A DNA stretch of 22,212 nt, taken from the IMG/VR virus record IMGVR_UViG_3300030110_001547, positions 1 to 22,212 of that record; one strand, 5' to 3'. The notes below the pieces were generated by a model, which was given only the letters and a program-made list of their open reading frames with translations, made no database searches and was not told where the DNA came from. Below are positions 1 to 9,583 of the stretch, one piece after another. The number at the start of each line of letters is the position of its first letter. Position 1 is the first letter of the stretch. The stretch is from a virus. Position numbers and translations under genes: made by a program.

Positions 1-30
1 GTAAATTTTATGCTAAAATGTGTTTCATGA
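1..30 (+). CDS. Possible C-terminal end of an upstream gene (partial)
   Basis: Reading from base 1, the frame stays open for nine codons (VNFMLKCVS) and stops at TGA 28-30. That stop overlaps an ATG at 27 in the ATGA arrangement seen at several other junctions in this window. A short upstream gene, such as a small terminase subunit, would be expected before the large terminase, but nine residues cannot identify it. The main support is the overlap pattern. Confidence 0.3.
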   Translation, partial: VNFMLKCVS

Positions 31-1436
31 TACATGAACAACGTGATGCTCTATTCGGTGCCATAGGTTACACACCTACGGCTGCCCAGCTTGATATTCT
101 TAATGATGATGCTAGATTCAAACTAGTTGCCGGTGGCGTAAGAGCAGGTAAGTCTAACCTTGGGGCTATGTATATGTTTGAAAAGATTATGGCTAAGATT
201 GTCGAGGACCCTGATGCTGCTTCTGGCAGTGTTTATTGGCTAGTTGCTGCAGATTACGAGAGAACTAGGGGTGAGTTTGACTATCTTGGAGATGCCTTCA
301 ACAGGCTAGGTATAATTAAACGTGCCACACGTCAGGTAGACCCCGGATACATTGAGGTGTCCGTTGGTTCTAAGAACCTAAAACCGTTGATTATCAAGAC
401 TAAGTCTGCGACTGACTACAGAAAACTTGCGATGGAAGCCCCGATGGGCATCGTTGCTTGTGAGGCTTCGCAGTTAGACCAAGAAAGTTACTGGCGATTG
501 ATGGAGAGAGTGGCAGAAAAGCGTGGTTGGGTATTCCTAGAGGGTACTTTTGAGGGAAGTCTAGGATGGTACCCCCAACAATTTACGTCATGGCAATCAC
601 CGGGTATTCAAAATTTAGAGAGTGCGAAAAGTTTTTCACTACCTACATGGACTAATACACATATATTTCCGTTGGGAGAGGATGACCCTGAAATAGAAAA
701 GATGAGAACTGAGCATTCCGATGAATGGTTTAATGAACGTGTCGCCGGAATCCCAAGTCCTCCAAGTGGATTGGTGCATCCGTCATTTAATGTAAACATT
801 CATGTGAGAGAAGTTGAGTATGACCCAGACGAGATTGTGTATCTTGCAGTTGACCCGGGCTATTCTAGGATGACCGAAAGTGCGTATGCCGTTGAGGTGT
901 GCCACATAATTGATGGGCAAGTGCAGGTATTTGACGAAATTTATGAGAGAGAATTGATTGCTTCCGACATAATCGAGGTAGCCAAGAAAAGATTTTGGTG
1001 GAATAACACGGATAAGTTTGGCGTAATTGACGTTGCAGGAAATGCACACGCCGGAGCCATGCCATCAAACACTGAGATATGGTTCAAAGAAGCAAATTTA
1101 ATTATGCAAAGTCAGCCCGTAAAGATTATTGACGGCATCGAGAGAATGAATAGTATGCTCAAGCCAGACCCAATAGACTTAGAGCCCGGATTAGTCATTG
1201 ACCCTACTTGCAAAGGACTGATTTCTGAACTTGGAGGAGGACCAAATCCGTTTGACGGACAGGTCAGAGTTTATAGTTGGCAAATGAACCGAGAAGGTGG
1301 GGTAGTTGGAAATGTTCCGAGAGACAAGTATAATCATGCTGTAAAGGCATTAACTTATCTGATGGTAAATCAGTTTGGATATGCCGGTAATGAAAACTAT
1401 CAAAGGGAAGTTATCCCAGTGACGAGATTTAGATAA
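18..1436 (+). CDS. terL: Terminase large subunit (packaging ATPase and nuclease)
   Basis: This is the motor that cuts concatemeric phage DNA and drives it through the portal into the prohead. The Walker A motif GGVRAGKS is at residues 39-46. A Walker B-like segment with its catalytic Glu (GIVACEA) lies near 144-151, followed by a coupling-motif candidate (LEGTFEGS) near 174-181. The C-terminal half has the RNase H-like nuclease pattern: a first Asp in YLAVDPGYS near 274-282, a second in FGVIDVAG near 334-341, and a late DKYNHAVKALTYL helix near 436-448 of the kind terminases use for the last metal ligand. At 472 aa the length is normal for the family. The start is uncertain: ATG 18 is the longest option, but ATG 27 overlaps a possible upstream stop and loses only three residues. 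Neither has a clear Shine-Dalgarno site. Codon use is less AT-biased than at 3361-8630. Confidence 0.95.
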   Translation: MCFMIHEQRDALFGAIGYTPTAAQLDILNDDARFKLVAGGVRAGKSNLGAMYMFEKIMAKIVEDPDAASGSVYWLVAADYERTRGEFDYLGDAFNRLGIIKRATRQVDPGYIEVSVGSKNLKPLIIKTKSATDYRKLAMEAPMGIVACEASQLDQESYWRLMERVAEKRGWVFLEGTFEGSLGWYPQQFTSWQSPGIQNLESAKSFSLPTWTNTHIFPLGEDDPEIEKMRTEHSDEWFNERVAGIPSPPSGLVHPSFNVNIHVREVEYDPDEIVYLAVDPGYSRMTESAYAVEVCHIIDGQVQVFDEIYERELIASDIIEVAKKRFWWNNTDKFGVIDVAGNAHAGAMPSNTEIWFKEANLIMQSQPVKIIDGIERMNSMLKPDPIDLEPGLVIDPTCKGLISELGGGPNPFDGQVRVYSWQMNREGGVVGNVPRDKYNHAVKALTYLMVNQFGYAGNENYQREVIPVTRFR

Positions 1437-3364
1437 TGGCTAGAAAGACACAAGACGAAATAGTTGGTGATGTTTTAAATAAAATAGAAACACTATTTGA
1501 CCAAGACCAACCCTTACACGACAGAATGGACATAGATTACTCCACATGGAGATTAACTCACTTTGTGCCAGACGAAGAAGAAGGTGTCGACCCAGAGGAT
1601 GCTTACACAACTAACTCAATGAGAACATTAGCAGACAAGATAGAAAGTTTTATTTCTGGTTCTGAGCAAGTTGTAAGAGTGCATAATGATGCTGCAGACG
1701 AACAGAAACGTGCTGCAAACGATAACTTAGAAAGATTAGTCATTGGAATGCACAGGCAAATAAATAAAAGAATGCAAAGAAAAGGTGAGCCATTGCTTAT
1801 ACCTCAGCTTGCTTGGTACTCTACGGTACGAGGTGGTAGGATAGCAACAAGGTCACTGCTTAGAAAGAAGCCAAATGGTGAAACTTTTGCAGAGATAAAA
1901 CCACTAGACCCAAGACATTTGGTTGTCCAGTACGGAGAAGAAGAACCAATCTTTGCAGCTTACAGAATGACTCAAACAAGGTCAGAGATAAGAGACACCT
2001 ACAAGAATTTTAAATTTTACGATGTCACACTTGACGATGGTCACGAAGTAGAGTTTGTTTACGACTGTTACGAAAGACAGATTGTAAACGGCGAAGTTAA
2101 ATACATGAACTATGTAATCATTGATGACCACTATGCAAAGAAACCTGCAGATACGTTTGCACTTATGTTTCCAATATGTTCTGTCCCAGTTGGGAGTGTA
2201 CCGATTCTTGCTACATCTGACACAGGAATGCGACAGATTGATAGCATGGCAGACATCGAAGACCCGATAAAAGACTTCTCAGAATCAATTTTTGCTCCTA
2301 ACAGGGACATCATTAAGTTTAAAAATAGAGTTTTCTCGTACAGAATGGCACTTGCTGCAAGAGCAGTAGACCAAGCCTACAAGGTTTCATCGTTAGACGG
2401 AACTAAGGCATTAGAAGACAACCCATCAAAGAAGGGGTCACAAATAAATGTGTCAACTCAAAATCAAGAAGACGTACAGCCATTACCGTTGTCACAATCA
2501 CCAAGAGATGCAGACGTATTGCTTGGTGCAATCAATGACGATGAAGTAGACGGTGGATTACCACCACAGGCTTTTGGAATATTGCAAGCACCAATATCTG
2601 GTTATGCGATGAGACAGCTTGGAACTAACATAGAACAGAAAGTTATTCCAAGACTTACAGCAGTTCAAAACTTACTTGAAATGTCTTTTGAACATTTAAT
2701 TATGATGTACGAAACTAAAGGGTACAAAGAGTTAAATGTATCTGGTAAGACATACGCAAAGATGCCTTTTGACGGACCGATAAAACCAGATGACATAAAA
2801 AACCACGGTGATTTAACATTTACTTTACTGCCTGCATTACCAGAAGATGATATGCAAAGATATTCTATTGCACAGATGGCAACTCAACCTACAGCAACTG
2901 GTGAGTCATTAGTGTCAATGGACTTTGCAAGAGACAGAATTCTTAAAATGCAAGATGCAGATTTAGAAAGACAAAGAATATACGAACAGATTGCAAGAAC
3001 ATCGACACCAATTATGCAGTTAGTTCAGCTTTACACTGCAGCAATGAAGAGTGGTGATGAGCAAATGGCTCAACATTACTTGCAAGAAATCAAAACTGCA
3101 GAAGAACAAAAACAGATGCAGGAACTTGCACAACGTATGGCATTTATGCAACAATATGGACAGATGCAGCAACCAATGGCACCCCCTGAGCAGGGAGCCC
3201 CTACATCGAATGGAGTAAGACCAGAGGTCATGCCTAATGCAGCCATGGGAGGCATACCGAATACTCCATCACCTAACCAAGGCATGAACACGGCAGCACC
3301 CAGACCCGGAGCCCAAAGTGAAAGAACTCAATTACTTAGAAGTATAGGACTGGAAGAAGAATGA
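1436..3364 (+). CDS. Portal (head-tail connector) protein
   Basis: This is the likely dodecameric ring at the packaging vertex, which docks the terminase and later the tail. The evidence is position directly after the terminase (TAATG one-base overlap), a size of 642 aa suited to podovirus-type portals, and a mixed alpha/beta N-terminal region that opens with charged helices (DEIVGDVLNKIETLFDQD). A long helical segment follows near residues 375-425, including an AFGILQAPISGYAMRQLGTN stretch like portal stem/crown regions. From about residue 520 the protein becomes helical and Gln/Met-rich (EQKQMQELAQRMAFMQQYGQ), then Pro/Gly/Asn-rich to the end. That tail looks like a disordered or barrel-type C-terminal extension. 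No alternative role fits the position and size better, but I recognise it by context more than by a unique motif. Confidence 0.85.
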   Translation: MARKTQDEIVGDVLNKIETLFDQDQPLHDRMDIDYSTWRLTHFVPDEEEGVDPEDAYTTNSMRTLADKIESFISGSEQVVRVHNDAADEQKRAANDNLERLVIGMHRQINKRMQRKGEPLLIPQLAWYSTVRGGRIATRSLLRKKPNGETFAEIKPLDPRHLVVQYGEEEPIFAAYRMTQTRSEIRDTYKNFKFYDVTLDDGHEVEFVYDCYERQIVNGEVKYMNYVIIDDHYAKKPADTFALMFPICSVPVGSVPILATSDTGMRQIDSMADIEDPIKDFSESIFAPNRDIIKFKNRVFSYRMALAARAVDQAYKVSSLDGTKALEDNPSKKGSQINVSTQNQEDVQPLPLSQSPRDADVLLGAINDDEVDGGLPPQAFGILQAPISGYAMRQLGTNIEQKVIPRLTAVQNLLEMSFEHLIMMYETKGYKELNVSGKTYAKMPFDGPIKPDDIKNHGDLTFTLLPALPEDDMQRYSIAQMATQPTATGESLVSMDFARDRILKMQDADLERQRIYEQIARTSTPIMQLVQLYTAAMKSGDEQMAQHYLQEIKTAEEQKQMQELAQRMAFMQQYGQMQQPMAPPEQGAPTSNGVRPEVMPNAAMGGIPNTPSPNQGMNTAAPRPGAQSERTQLLRSIGLEEE

Positions 3365-4332
3365 ACACTTATAGAATTGTAATCAAAGGTGAAACATACT
3401 ATGTAAATGCTACATCAGCACAAGAGGCTGAAACAATATTAAGAAGGTCAAGATTTAGTGATGATATATTACCTGACGATAATGCTACAGTTACAGAAAG
3501 TAGTATTCCAACAGGCGATACTTCTAATTTAAATATAATCAATCAAACCAATTCCCCAGCACTTTACATTGACACAAGTTCTATTGGTTCAGGTGCAGGT
3601 GGTATTGGAGATGTAGGTGTTTCTTCTGGTGAAGTTTTACCAAGTTCACCATTAAATTTAACTAAAGAACAACTTGAACGTGAAAGACAACCATTTGGAC
3701 AATTTCAAAGAGGTTTCTTAACAGGTTTAGGTCGTGACCCAGATGCTCAATTAGGTGGAGCAGAAAGAAGATTTTTTCAAACTAGACAAGCACCCGGACT
3801 ATCATCAATATTATTTGATGCTTTATTAAACCCAACAACTTTTCAAGACTTTATTGGTGTAGCAGGTGTTGCAGATTTAGATGAAACTGATAAAAATTTT
3901 ATAAATTCTCAAAGACAATTACAGGGATTAGCCCCTATAACAGATGCTGAAACACAAAGAGCATCACAATTTAGATTATCAGAAGCTGCAAAAAATCTTG
4001 GAGCAAGAGGAGTTGATGTTTTTCAAAACGCAAGAAATACATTTAGAAATCTTTTAGCAGGTGCAAATCAAAACTTTTCTGGTTTAGATAACAACAGTGC
4101 ACAAAGAACTTCATTACTTGAATTGACTAATCCTTCATTTAATAATAGACAAGCACTTACCGATTTATACAACCTTGGATTAGGAGCAGCACAAGATAGA
4201 TATGGTACATTTTTAGGAAGCCGTATAATTCCTAATCAAGCTAATTTAGAGGCACAATTTCAAACTGCTAGTGCACCAGAAAGAGAAGCAGGTTTCTTAG
4301 ACTTTTTAGGTAACAGGTTAGGATTAACTTAA
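3361..4332 (+). CDS. Hypothetical virion-associated protein, 323 aa
   Basis: I do not recognise a family. It starts in an ATGA overlap with the portal stop. The first 35 residues read as a small beta-beta-alpha unit (YRIVIKGETYYVNATSAQEAETILR). A Ser/Gly/Thr/Asn-rich linker follows to about residue 95, then an Arg, Gln, Asn and Phe-rich helical remainder. There is no signal peptide and no clear membrane segment. Codons are strongly AT-rich (AGA for Arg, TTA for Leu, GCA for Ala), like the next two genes and unlike the terminase. Sitting between portal and scaffold with two other unknowns, it may belong to an internal or ejected protein set. That is inference from order only. Confidence 0.75.
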   Translation: MNTYRIVIKGETYYVNATSAQEAETILRRSRFSDDILPDDNATVTESSIPTGDTSNLNIINQTNSPALYIDTSSIGSGAGGIGDVGVSSGEVLPSSPLNLTKEQLERERQPFGQFQRGFLTGLGRDPDAQLGGAERRFFQTRQAPGLSSILFDALLNPTTFQDFIGVAGVADLDETDKNFINSQRQLQGLAPITDAETQRASQFRLSEAAKNLGARGVDVFQNARNTFRNLLAGANQNFSGLDNNSAQRTSLLELTNPSFNNRQALTDLYNLGLGAAQDRYGTFLGSRIIPNQANLEAQFQTASAPEREAGFLDFLGNRLGLT

Positions 4333-4662
4333 ATGGCAATACAGAATTTTGACATTGGTGGTTTATCAAACTATCAAAGACAATTATTTGATGCTGCACC
4401 TAGAGATGTATTTTTTGCAGGTCTTCCACAAAATTTATCATTTAATCAAAGACAATTTTTTGAAAGTCAGTATCAACCAATATTTTCAAATTTTCTTGGT
4501 CAAAATGTAAGAAGAGTTGCAGCAGGACAAGATGCAATGCCATTCTTAGATTATATGTCAGGACTAGATGTAAATAGATTGCAAAGAGATGCACCAATGA
4601 GTCAAACAGGTATGGGCGAAAGAGGTATTACATCTGGTGGCAGATTCTTTTTTGGTAGGTAG
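4333..4662 (+). CDS. Hypothetical protein, 109 aa, Phe/Gln/Asn/Arg-rich
   Basis: Unrecognised. The ATG follows the previous stop directly (TAAATG), so translation is probably coupled. The composition is unusual: many Phe, Gln, Asn and Arg residues in short motifs such as NYQRQLF, FNQRQFFESQY and GGRFFFGR at the very end. These resemble the style of the C-terminal half of the preceding 323-aa protein, so the two may act together. No transmembrane helix, zinc cluster or enzyme motif is visible. The strand and frame are supported by tight packing and by the same AT-rich codon pattern as the neighbours. Confidence 0.7.
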   Translation: MAIQNFDIGGLSNYQRQLFDAAPRDVFFAGLPQNLSFNQRQFFESQYQPIFSNFLGQNVRRVAAGQDAMPFLDYMSGLDVNRLQRDAPMSQTGMGERGITSGGRFFFGR

Positions 4663-4664
4663 AA

Positions 4665-7600
4665 ATGGTACAAGAAATATTTGGAACTTTTAAAGAAAAT
4701 TTAGACAATTGGTTAAATCAAGGAAACAATAAAAAAGAACTTGATAACATAGCAAAAGATGTAACTGGTTTACCAAATGTTAAAGTCAAAGACCCTCAAG
4801 CATTTACAAGATTTTTGCAAGATACAACTCAACAACCACAACCAGATAGCCCACCAGTTTTTGGACAAGGTGGTCTAATAGACCCACAAAGAGTAAAAGA
4901 ATTTGGTTTAGGTTTAGCAGAACTTGGTAGTTATGGTTTAGGTGAAGCAGGAGAAGCAATACGAAATATTGATGTTGGTGGTCAACCTTTGTATGAAGCA
5001 GGTTCTGTACAGCAAGGATTAATTGACCCACAAATTGCCATGGATTTTGCAAGAAGAGCCGGTGGTCCTGAAATACCAGAGGCTGTACCTTTTATTGGAG
5101 GAATGACTCCACTTGAAGCTGGTGCAGGTGGTCTTGCAGCAATGACAAGTCCATTGGATGTTGCATTAACAGCAGGAACTGTAGGTTTAGGACCATTAGT
5201 AAGTGGTTCTTTAAAAACAACAAGAGCAGCTTTGCCAGCAACTAAGATTGGTAAAGCACAAAAAGCAGCATTAAAAATTCCAGAAGTTTTAGCAGAGCCT
5301 GTATCAAAAGGTTCAATTAAAAAAAGAGCATTGGCTGAAGTTGCAATTACAACTCCAGCAACAACTTCAATTGTTGGAACTCAAAAAAGACAAGAAGAAG
5401 GCACAGCATACGGATTTGAAAATGCTGCAACAGCAATTGCTGCAGGAATATTTACAACTGGTGCAGGTTTAACTACAGGGCAATTAGCAAAAAACGTAAA
5501 CCTTTCAAGAATTAAAAACGCAATGAAGTCATCTGAAATAGCTTACGCTAAAACAAATGATGATAATTTAGCAGGCGATGTTTTAAATGACCCTTTATTT
5601 AAAGCACATTATGAACAGATATCACCAAGCCAAAAAGCCTTTGTAGATTCATATTTAAATCAAGTAACAAAGACACCAATAACACAAAAACAAAAAGAAT
5701 TTTTATATGAAAAATTATTAGGAACATATAACAGAAAAAGAGTAGATAAAATAACTGAAGTTTTAAATAACAATGACCCAAAAAAATATGAGGCACAGCA
5801 ACTGGTAGATACTTTAAATAATGTTAATACGCAGAAAAAAAATAAAATAAAATCTTTAGATGTTGAGTACGATGAAAAAGTTAATTCAAGCAACAAAGGT
5901 AGACTTGCTAGAGTATTTGAAAGCAATGGCAGAGTACACAGAGTATATAAAAATGTTACGCAATGGGACCCAGATGCAAATAAACAAACAACTGTTTTAA
6001 ATGGTAGACAACAAGAAATAATTGATAAATTAATTATTGCTGTAAAAACAGGTGATGCACAAAGTGCAGCAGAGTTTGCAGCAAGAAAAAAAGCACAACA
6101 AATAGAAGCAGAAGAAATATATTCAAGAGTTTATAATGAAAACATAGATGAAGGTCGCATACCTAGAGAGGCAGATGCTGAAGCAAGGAGTGCTGTAAAT
6201 GAACATAACAAAAAAATTAATAAGATGAATCAAGGACCAACAACTACAGTAACTTTTAATCCTAATAAAGCAAACTTGCCTACTTACAAAACAATAATAC
6301 CTAGAGAAGGTACTCCGTTATACAAACAATTGTTAACTGGTTTAAGTAACACTAAATACAGTGTTGAAGAAACAAGTTTTTTTAAAATTGAAGATGTCGA
6401 TGAGTTACTAAAAGCTATCGATACAAATATTTTAAATAATCTTGATAAACAAAAAGCTATTAATGCTTTAATAAAATTAATGGGTGACCCAAAATATAAG
6501 GGAAAATATAAAACACAAAAAATAAAAGATGGATTTGGGGCATCAGAACAAGAAATTTTAGAAGCACCAAGATTTGGATTAGAAGGCAAAATACCTAATG
6601 CAGAAGAAATAAATATATTAAAAAAAGCATTTGGTAATGAATTAGTTAATGAATTAATTAAATTACAAAGGAGTGGTTTAAAAACTACTTTTACTACACC
6701 TAGCTTTACTGTTGCTGGCAGAACTATTAAGAGTAAACAATTTAATTTAATCCAAACATTAGACCAATTATGGGCAATACCAAGAGTTTTAAAAGCAACT
6801 TTTGACTTGTCTGCAATAGCATTACAAGGTGGATACTTTTTAATGACAAGACCTAAAACAACAGTTAAAGCAATTAAAATTGGTCTTGGTGAGGCATTTA
6901 GACCAATGTTTGAGTTGTTACTTGACCCAAGAGCATTAGATTTAAAACTAAAAAGATTATATTCAAGACCAAATGTAAGAGAATTGGTTGAAGGTGGTAT
7001 GGAAGTTACTGACACTACAAGTGCAAGATTAGTTGATAGAGAAGAAGGATTTTTGCCAAGCCTTACTGAAAAACTGCCAACCTTTACAATATACGGACCA
7101 ATAGTACGGGCAAGTAATAGATTTCATTCAGGTTTTTTAAGTGCACTTAGAGCAGAAGTTGGAGACTCTATAATGAAACAAATGAAAGAACATGGCGTAC
7201 CAATGGACAAAGACTTAATTGCAGACATTGCTAAATATGTAAATTGGTCTACAGGTAGAGGACCAAAATGGGGTGGTGATAAAGCTGTTGGATTTATGAA
7301 TAGAATATTATTTTCATACAGATTGCAAACATCAAGAATAATTTTTCCTTTTGTTGGAATGATTCCACACAAGGCTTTGTTAGGAAGAGGTCCTATTGGG
7401 AATGTTATTAAGAAGGACAGGGCTAAGTTTATGCTTTTTCTTGGTACAATTTTAGGTCTTGCAAAGCTAGTTGGAGAAAAAGAAAATAGAGTAAAGGTAG
7501 ATACTTTAAAAGGTAAAATCAGAGTTGATGAACAAAGTTTTGATTTTGATACAGGTGCTTTTTCTTATGGTGATTTAGCATTTGATATTATTGAGTCAAT

Positions 7601-8630
7601 TTCACCATTACAATCAAAAGCATCAACAGGTATTCCGTATGATAAAGAGTTGTCAGCAACGTTATTAAATAAATTATCTAGTTTGCAAAATCCTGCAGTT
7701 TCAATGATAAAAGAAGGAATTACAGGTAAAGATTATTATGGTAATGAAATAAATTGGGAAGAATACAATCCTATAGCTTTTGATGAAAATATTTTAGAAA
7801 GACAATCAAGAGTAGCAAAAAAATATCTTTTGCCTTTAAATATTTTAGAAACAATAGAGGCTTATGAAATATTACAAAGTGGTCCTCGTGCTGCTTTAGG
7901 TGGTAGTGCTGACACTATAGGTGTAATGTCATCGACTTATGTAAACAAAAATGATATTGCTTTAGATTTATTTAAAAAAGAATATACAGAACTTTATCCG
8001 TTTGAGCAAAAATTTGTTACTACTATGTATTATTCTGACGATAGAGTAAATAGAGAAATACCTACAAGTTTAAAACTTGAGCAAGATTTTCAAAACGAAA
8101 TGAACGCATTATTAATAGCATACACAAACGGTGATAAAAACAGAGCAGAAGTAGTAAATGATTATTTTAGCAGAAGAGATTATAAGTTTGCAGGACAAGA
8201 TGTTGCAGGAAGAATTACTTATGGTTGGGATGAACAAGACAGAGAAGATTACGATGTAACTGAATATAGTTATGGTAACGAAGCACAGAAAACAGCTTTA
8301 AGACAACATAGAGAAATTATGGATACAGACGGTGTGCAACTTAAAGATGCACAAGGAAACCCAACAAGACTTATAAACTGGAATGAATACGACAGGATTA
8401 AAACTGCAATAAGAGCAAATTGGACAACAGAACAAAAAGAGTTTGTTGCTGCAAATAGTTTATTCTTTGAAGCATTGATTCCAAGAAAAATATTTGATTT
8501 ACTTCCAGCATCTCATCAACAAAAAATTATTGATTCTATTAGAGCAAGAGAAAAACTTTTGAATGAAAGACTTAATTACAATCTTCAAGAAGAATATGAC
8601 AAAGCATTTGAACGATTGAATAATAAATAA
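4665..8630 (+). CDS. Very large internal/ejection-type virion protein, 1321 aa
   Basis: The largest gene in the window. The N-terminal 280 residues are Gly/Ala-rich with repeated hydrophobic runs (for example EAGAGGLAAMTSPLDVALTA and NAATAIAAGIFTTGAGLTTG), which could insert into or cross a membrane. Residues 290-540 are Lys/Gln/Asn-rich and helical. From about 700 a more conserved-looking core appears, with NWSTGRGPKWGG followed by MNRILFSYRLQTSRIIFPF near 855-893. I remember this TGRG...FS.R...SR pattern from large phage and prophage 'polyvalent' proteins. A hydrophobic helix (KFMLFLGTILGLAKLVG) lies near 922-938. The C-terminus is charged and helical. The length is close to T7 gp16 (1318 aa), a DNA-ejection protein, but I see no sequence match to it. 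The position between portal and scaffold suggests virion assembly. Internal or ejected protein is inference; an inactive polyvalent protein is the alternative. Confidence 0.75.
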   Translation: MVQEIFGTFKENLDNWLNQGNNKKELDNIAKDVTGLPNVKVKDPQAFTRFLQDTTQQPQPDSPPVFGQGGLIDPQRVKEFGLGLAELGSYGLGEAGEAIRNIDVGGQPLYEAGSVQQGLIDPQIAMDFARRAGGPEIPEAVPFIGGMTPLEAGAGGLAAMTSPLDVALTAGTVGLGPLVSGSLKTTRAALPATKIGKAQKAALKIPEVLAEPVSKGSIKKRALAEVAITTPATTSIVGTQKRQEEGTAYGFENAATAIAAGIFTTGAGLTTGQLAKNVNLSRIKNAMKSSEIAYAKTNDDNLAGDVLNDPLFKAHYEQISPSQKAFVDSYLNQVTKTPITQKQKEFLYEKLLGTYNRKRVDKITEVLNNNDPKKYEAQQLVDTLNNVNTQKKNKIKSLDVEYDEKVNSSNKGRLARVFESNGRVHRVYKNVTQWDPDANKQTTVLNGRQQEIIDKLIIAVKTGDAQSAAEFAARKKAQQIEAEEIYSRVYNENIDEGRIPREADAEARSAVNEHNKKINKMNQGPTTTVTFNPNKANLPTYKTIIPREGTPLYKQLLTGLSNTKYSVEETSFFKIEDVDELLKAIDTNILNNLDKQKAINALIKLMGDPKYKGKYKTQKIKDGFGASEQEILEAPRFGLEGKIPNAEEINILKKAFGNELVNELIKLQRSGLKTTFTTPSFTVAGRTIKSKQFNLIQTLDQLWAIPRVLKATFDLSAIALQGGYFLMTRPKTTVKAIKIGLGEAFRPMFELLLDPRALDLKLKRLYSRPNVRELVEGGMEVTDTTSARLVDREEGFLPSLTEKLPTFTIYGPIVRASNRFHSGFLSALRAEVGDSIMKQMKEHGVPMDKDLIADIAKYVNWSTGRGPKWGGDKAVGFMNRILFSYRLQTSRIIFPFVGMIPHKALLGRGPIGNVIKKDRAKFMLFLGTILGLAKLVGEKENRVKVDTLKGKIRVDEQSFDFDTGAFSYGDLAFDIIESISPLQSKASTGIPYDKELSATLLNKLSSLQNPAVSMIKEGITGKDYYGNEINWEEYNPIAFDENILERQSRVAKKYLLPLNILETIEAYEILQSGPRAALGGSADTIGVMSSTYVNKNDIALDLFKKEYTELYPFEQKFVTTMYYSDDRVNREIPTSLKLEQDFQNEMNALLIAYTNGDKNRAEVVNDYFSRRDYKFAGQDVAGRITYGWDEQDREDYDVTEYSYGNEAQKTALRQHREIMDTDGVQLKDAQGNPTRLINWNEYDRIKTAIRANWTTEQKEFVAANSLFFEALIPRKIFDLLPASHQQKIIDSIRAREKLLNERLNYNLQEEYDKAFERLNNK

Positions 8631-8645
8631 AAATTAGTATACAAT
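8616..8645 (+). promoter_or_regulatory. Candidate sigma70-like promoter before the scaffold-capsid genes
   Basis: A TTGAAT box at 8616-8621 and a TATACAAT stretch at 8638-8645 are spaced 16 or 18 bases apart, depending on the hexamer chosen. They run across the end of the 1321-aa gene into the 46-base gap before the scaffold. This gap is one of the few with room for a promoter, and it precedes genes needed in high amounts. The region is very AT-rich, so chance matches are common. A strong ribosome binding site (TAGGAG, 8666-8671) follows, five bases before the scaffold ATG. Confidence 0.35.
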
Positions 8646-8676
8646 GTAATTAAAATTAAATATTTTAGGAGTTGTA

Positions 8677-9570
8677 ATGGTAACAGACAAACAACCTGAG
8701 AATTCAACATCTCCTGACTCGCAGCCAGAACTTTCTGAGCCTGCTGAATCTACTTCAGGAATTGTAGACAATACTGACCCTGCTGTGAACGAACAACTAC
8801 AGCAACAAGGATTAATACAAAATGGAGCAGAGCAAGCAGAACCTACAGGAACTTCAGAGCCCGAATCAGCCGGTGCAGAACTACCTCAAAGCGTTGAGCC
8901 AACAACGAGTGTTGAAAACTCTCGTTCTTATTCGCAAGATGAATGGAGGAAAGCACAATCATCTTACGATAAACAAATAGCAGACTTGCAAAAGTCCCAA
9001 CAAGACTTGCAGGCACAGTTGCAACTGAGTCAATCAGAAGCAACGATAGAAGCTAAGAGGAGAGAAGTTCAACAGCAGTATGAGATGCAAGGATATGCTC
9101 CTGAGCAGGCACAACAACTTTCTACACAAGCTGCATCACAAGAGAGGCAAATGCTTCAGATACAGCAGGAGAAAGATAGACTGCTTGCACAACAGCAGCA
9201 ATTATCTCAATCATCAGAACATACTGCAAAGGTAGCAACGGCAAGGCAATTGCTTTTGGAAAAGGGTATTAAGCCCGAACAGAAAGTAGGCAAGACCACA
9301 GCTTATGATGTGTTAATGTCAACTGTCGACCCAAATGCAATGCAGTCAATGGCTGAAAGTATCGCTGACTTAACAGTCCAGCAACAGCGAGTTTTAGAAA
9401 CTCAGCAGAACAAGGTACCGAGTTCGGGACCTTCGCAGGAACTTCAGTCAGGACAGCCTTCGCCTGCAGCACCATTAAATGAGAAAACTTTAATGGAACG
9501 CTACTTGCAAGGCGACAATGACCCAAAGGTCGTTGAATATGCAAGAAGAGTAGCTTCCGGTGACATATAG
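8677..9570 (+). CDS. Capsid scaffolding protein
   Basis: The likely internal scaffold that guides coat protein into a prohead and then leaves. The call rests on position directly upstream of the major capsid protein and on typical composition. The N-terminal 80 residues are acidic and Pro/Ser/Thr/Gln-rich and look disordered. A long Gln-rich coiled coil follows near 95-190 (helices such as YDKQIADLQKSQQDLQAQL). A short C-terminal segment (TLMERYLQGDNDPKVVEYAR) resembles the coat-binding helices of scaffolds. There is no protease motif, so it is scaffold only and not a fused maturation protease. The start is fixed by AGGAG at 8667-8671, five bases ahead of the ATG. Codon use is less AT-skewed than in the gene before it. 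Confidence 0.85.
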   Translation: MVTDKQPENSTSPDSQPELSEPAESTSGIVDNTDPAVNEQLQQQGLIQNGAEQAEPTGTSEPESAGAELPQSVEPTTSVENSRSYSQDEWRKAQSSYDKQIADLQKSQQDLQAQLQLSQSEATIEAKRREVQQQYEMQGYAPEQAQQLSTQAASQERQMLQIQQEKDRLLAQQQQLSQSSEHTAKVATARQLLLEKGIKPEQKVGKTTAYDVLMSTVDPNAMQSMAESIADLTVQQQRVLETQQNKVPSSGPSQELQSGQPSPAAPLNEKTLMERYLQGDNDPKVVEYARRVASGDI

Positions 9571-9583
9571 GAGATAAACAACT

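Noticed and set aside
6284-7015. 243-aa open frame on the minus strand
   Set aside because: It lies fully inside the 1321-aa gene, has a low-complexity Ser/Leu/Asn/Phe composition typical of the reverse of AT-rich coding DNA, and has no neighbours on its strand.
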